Shown: piece after piece, positions 41,723 to 41,846 of the stretch
Numbering within the stretch: the stretch's first letter is position 1
Layout of the letters: each line of letters begins with the position of its first letter
NCBI GenBank assembly: GCA_021841585.1
Contig: JAKBUS010000017.1
Span: 1-41,846, forward strand
From: Pseudomonadota bacterium
GTDB taxonomy: Bacteria; Pseudomonadota; Gammaproteobacteria; Acidiferrobacterales; Acidiferrobacteraceae
Length of the DNA stretch: 41,846 bases
Reading direction: 5' to 3'
Made by a program: the position numbers and the translations under genes
Notes under the pieces: generated by a model
What the model was told of the DNA's origin: nothing
The model's input: the letters and a program-made list of their open reading frames with translations, nothing else
Databases searched by the model: none

Positions 41723-41846
41723 ATATGGACCCCTTCTCGTTTGCAAGCACTCCGTTCTCTGGCAGGTAGGATCGACTGCTCACGTATATCCGGCCTCTTC
41801 CTGCAGCATCGAGCTATCGATGTCGGGCCATGATGGGCTATTCGCG

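Overview
The window is about 42 kb of high-GC DNA from a gammaproteobacterium. The evidence is gene order and content. It has metG–mrp–dcd, coaBC–dut–algC beside radC and rpmB–rpmG, and purM–purN next to pgsA, a PerM-like gene and hda. It also has an EF-P lysylation module (efp–epmA with divergent epmB). Periplasmic DsrE-like proteins, a molybdenum/tungsten theme, a Kdo hydroxylase and overall style would fit a chemolithotrophic acidophile such as the Acidiferrobacter/Acidithiobacillus groups, but that placement is inference.

Layout. 1-494: start of a CLC chloride channel, running off the left edge. 495-2235: a graveyard holding an internally deleted IS701-type element with perfect 20-bp ends, a decayed IS5-type transposase and the C-terminal half of a VapC-like PIN toxin. 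2256-6934: metG, divergent mrp, and dcd, whose dCTP deaminase is interrupted by a 244-residue intein inside its conserved GKSTYARCG motif. 7081-9180: a palindromic ModE-type operator, modE and a Tat-exported molybdate/tungstate-type binding protein, followed by the tail of a lost alcohol dehydrogenase. 9585-10504: a secreted DUF302 protein and a secreted DsrE-like protein. 10642-18581: the coaBC–dut–algC operon, radC, and rpmB–rpmG, with a formate-dehydrogenase-like molybdoenzyme plus DUF1641 partner lying between radC and rpmB on the opposite strand. 18793-21400: HNH nuclease, fatty-acid desaturase, a small DUF6967-like protein and a Nudix hydrolase. 21348-23738: an ECF sigma factor, a membrane anti-sigma protein whose periplasmic part is a DsrE-like domain, and a secreted seven-bladed beta-propeller, in one tightly overlapping operon. 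23843-31721: purM–purN, pgsA–PerM-like–hda, aspA-like–wrbA, an inositol-monophosphatase-family gene and a TPMT methyltransferase. 31788-37682: Kdo hydroxylase, an unknown small protein, a NifU-type scaffold, a tiny membrane protein, an orphan acyl carrier protein, a receiver/degenerate-GGDEF protein, a DUF481 outer-membrane protein and an Old Yellow Enzyme. 37714-41282: epmA, efp, epmB and a nickel/cobalt-transporter-like membrane protein. 41293-41722: a frameshifted peroxiredoxin remnant.

How genes may work together. ModE, the oxyanion-binding protein and the molybdoenzyme form a dispersed Mo/W theme, but no ModB/ModC-type permease or ATPase is in the window. The sigma/anti-sigma–DsrE/propeller operon looks like a transmembrane signalling unit whose sensor is homologous to the free periplasmic DsrE-like protein at 9585-9992. 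This unit and the Dcd intein are the two most unusual features. No tRNA, rRNA or CRISPR array was seen.
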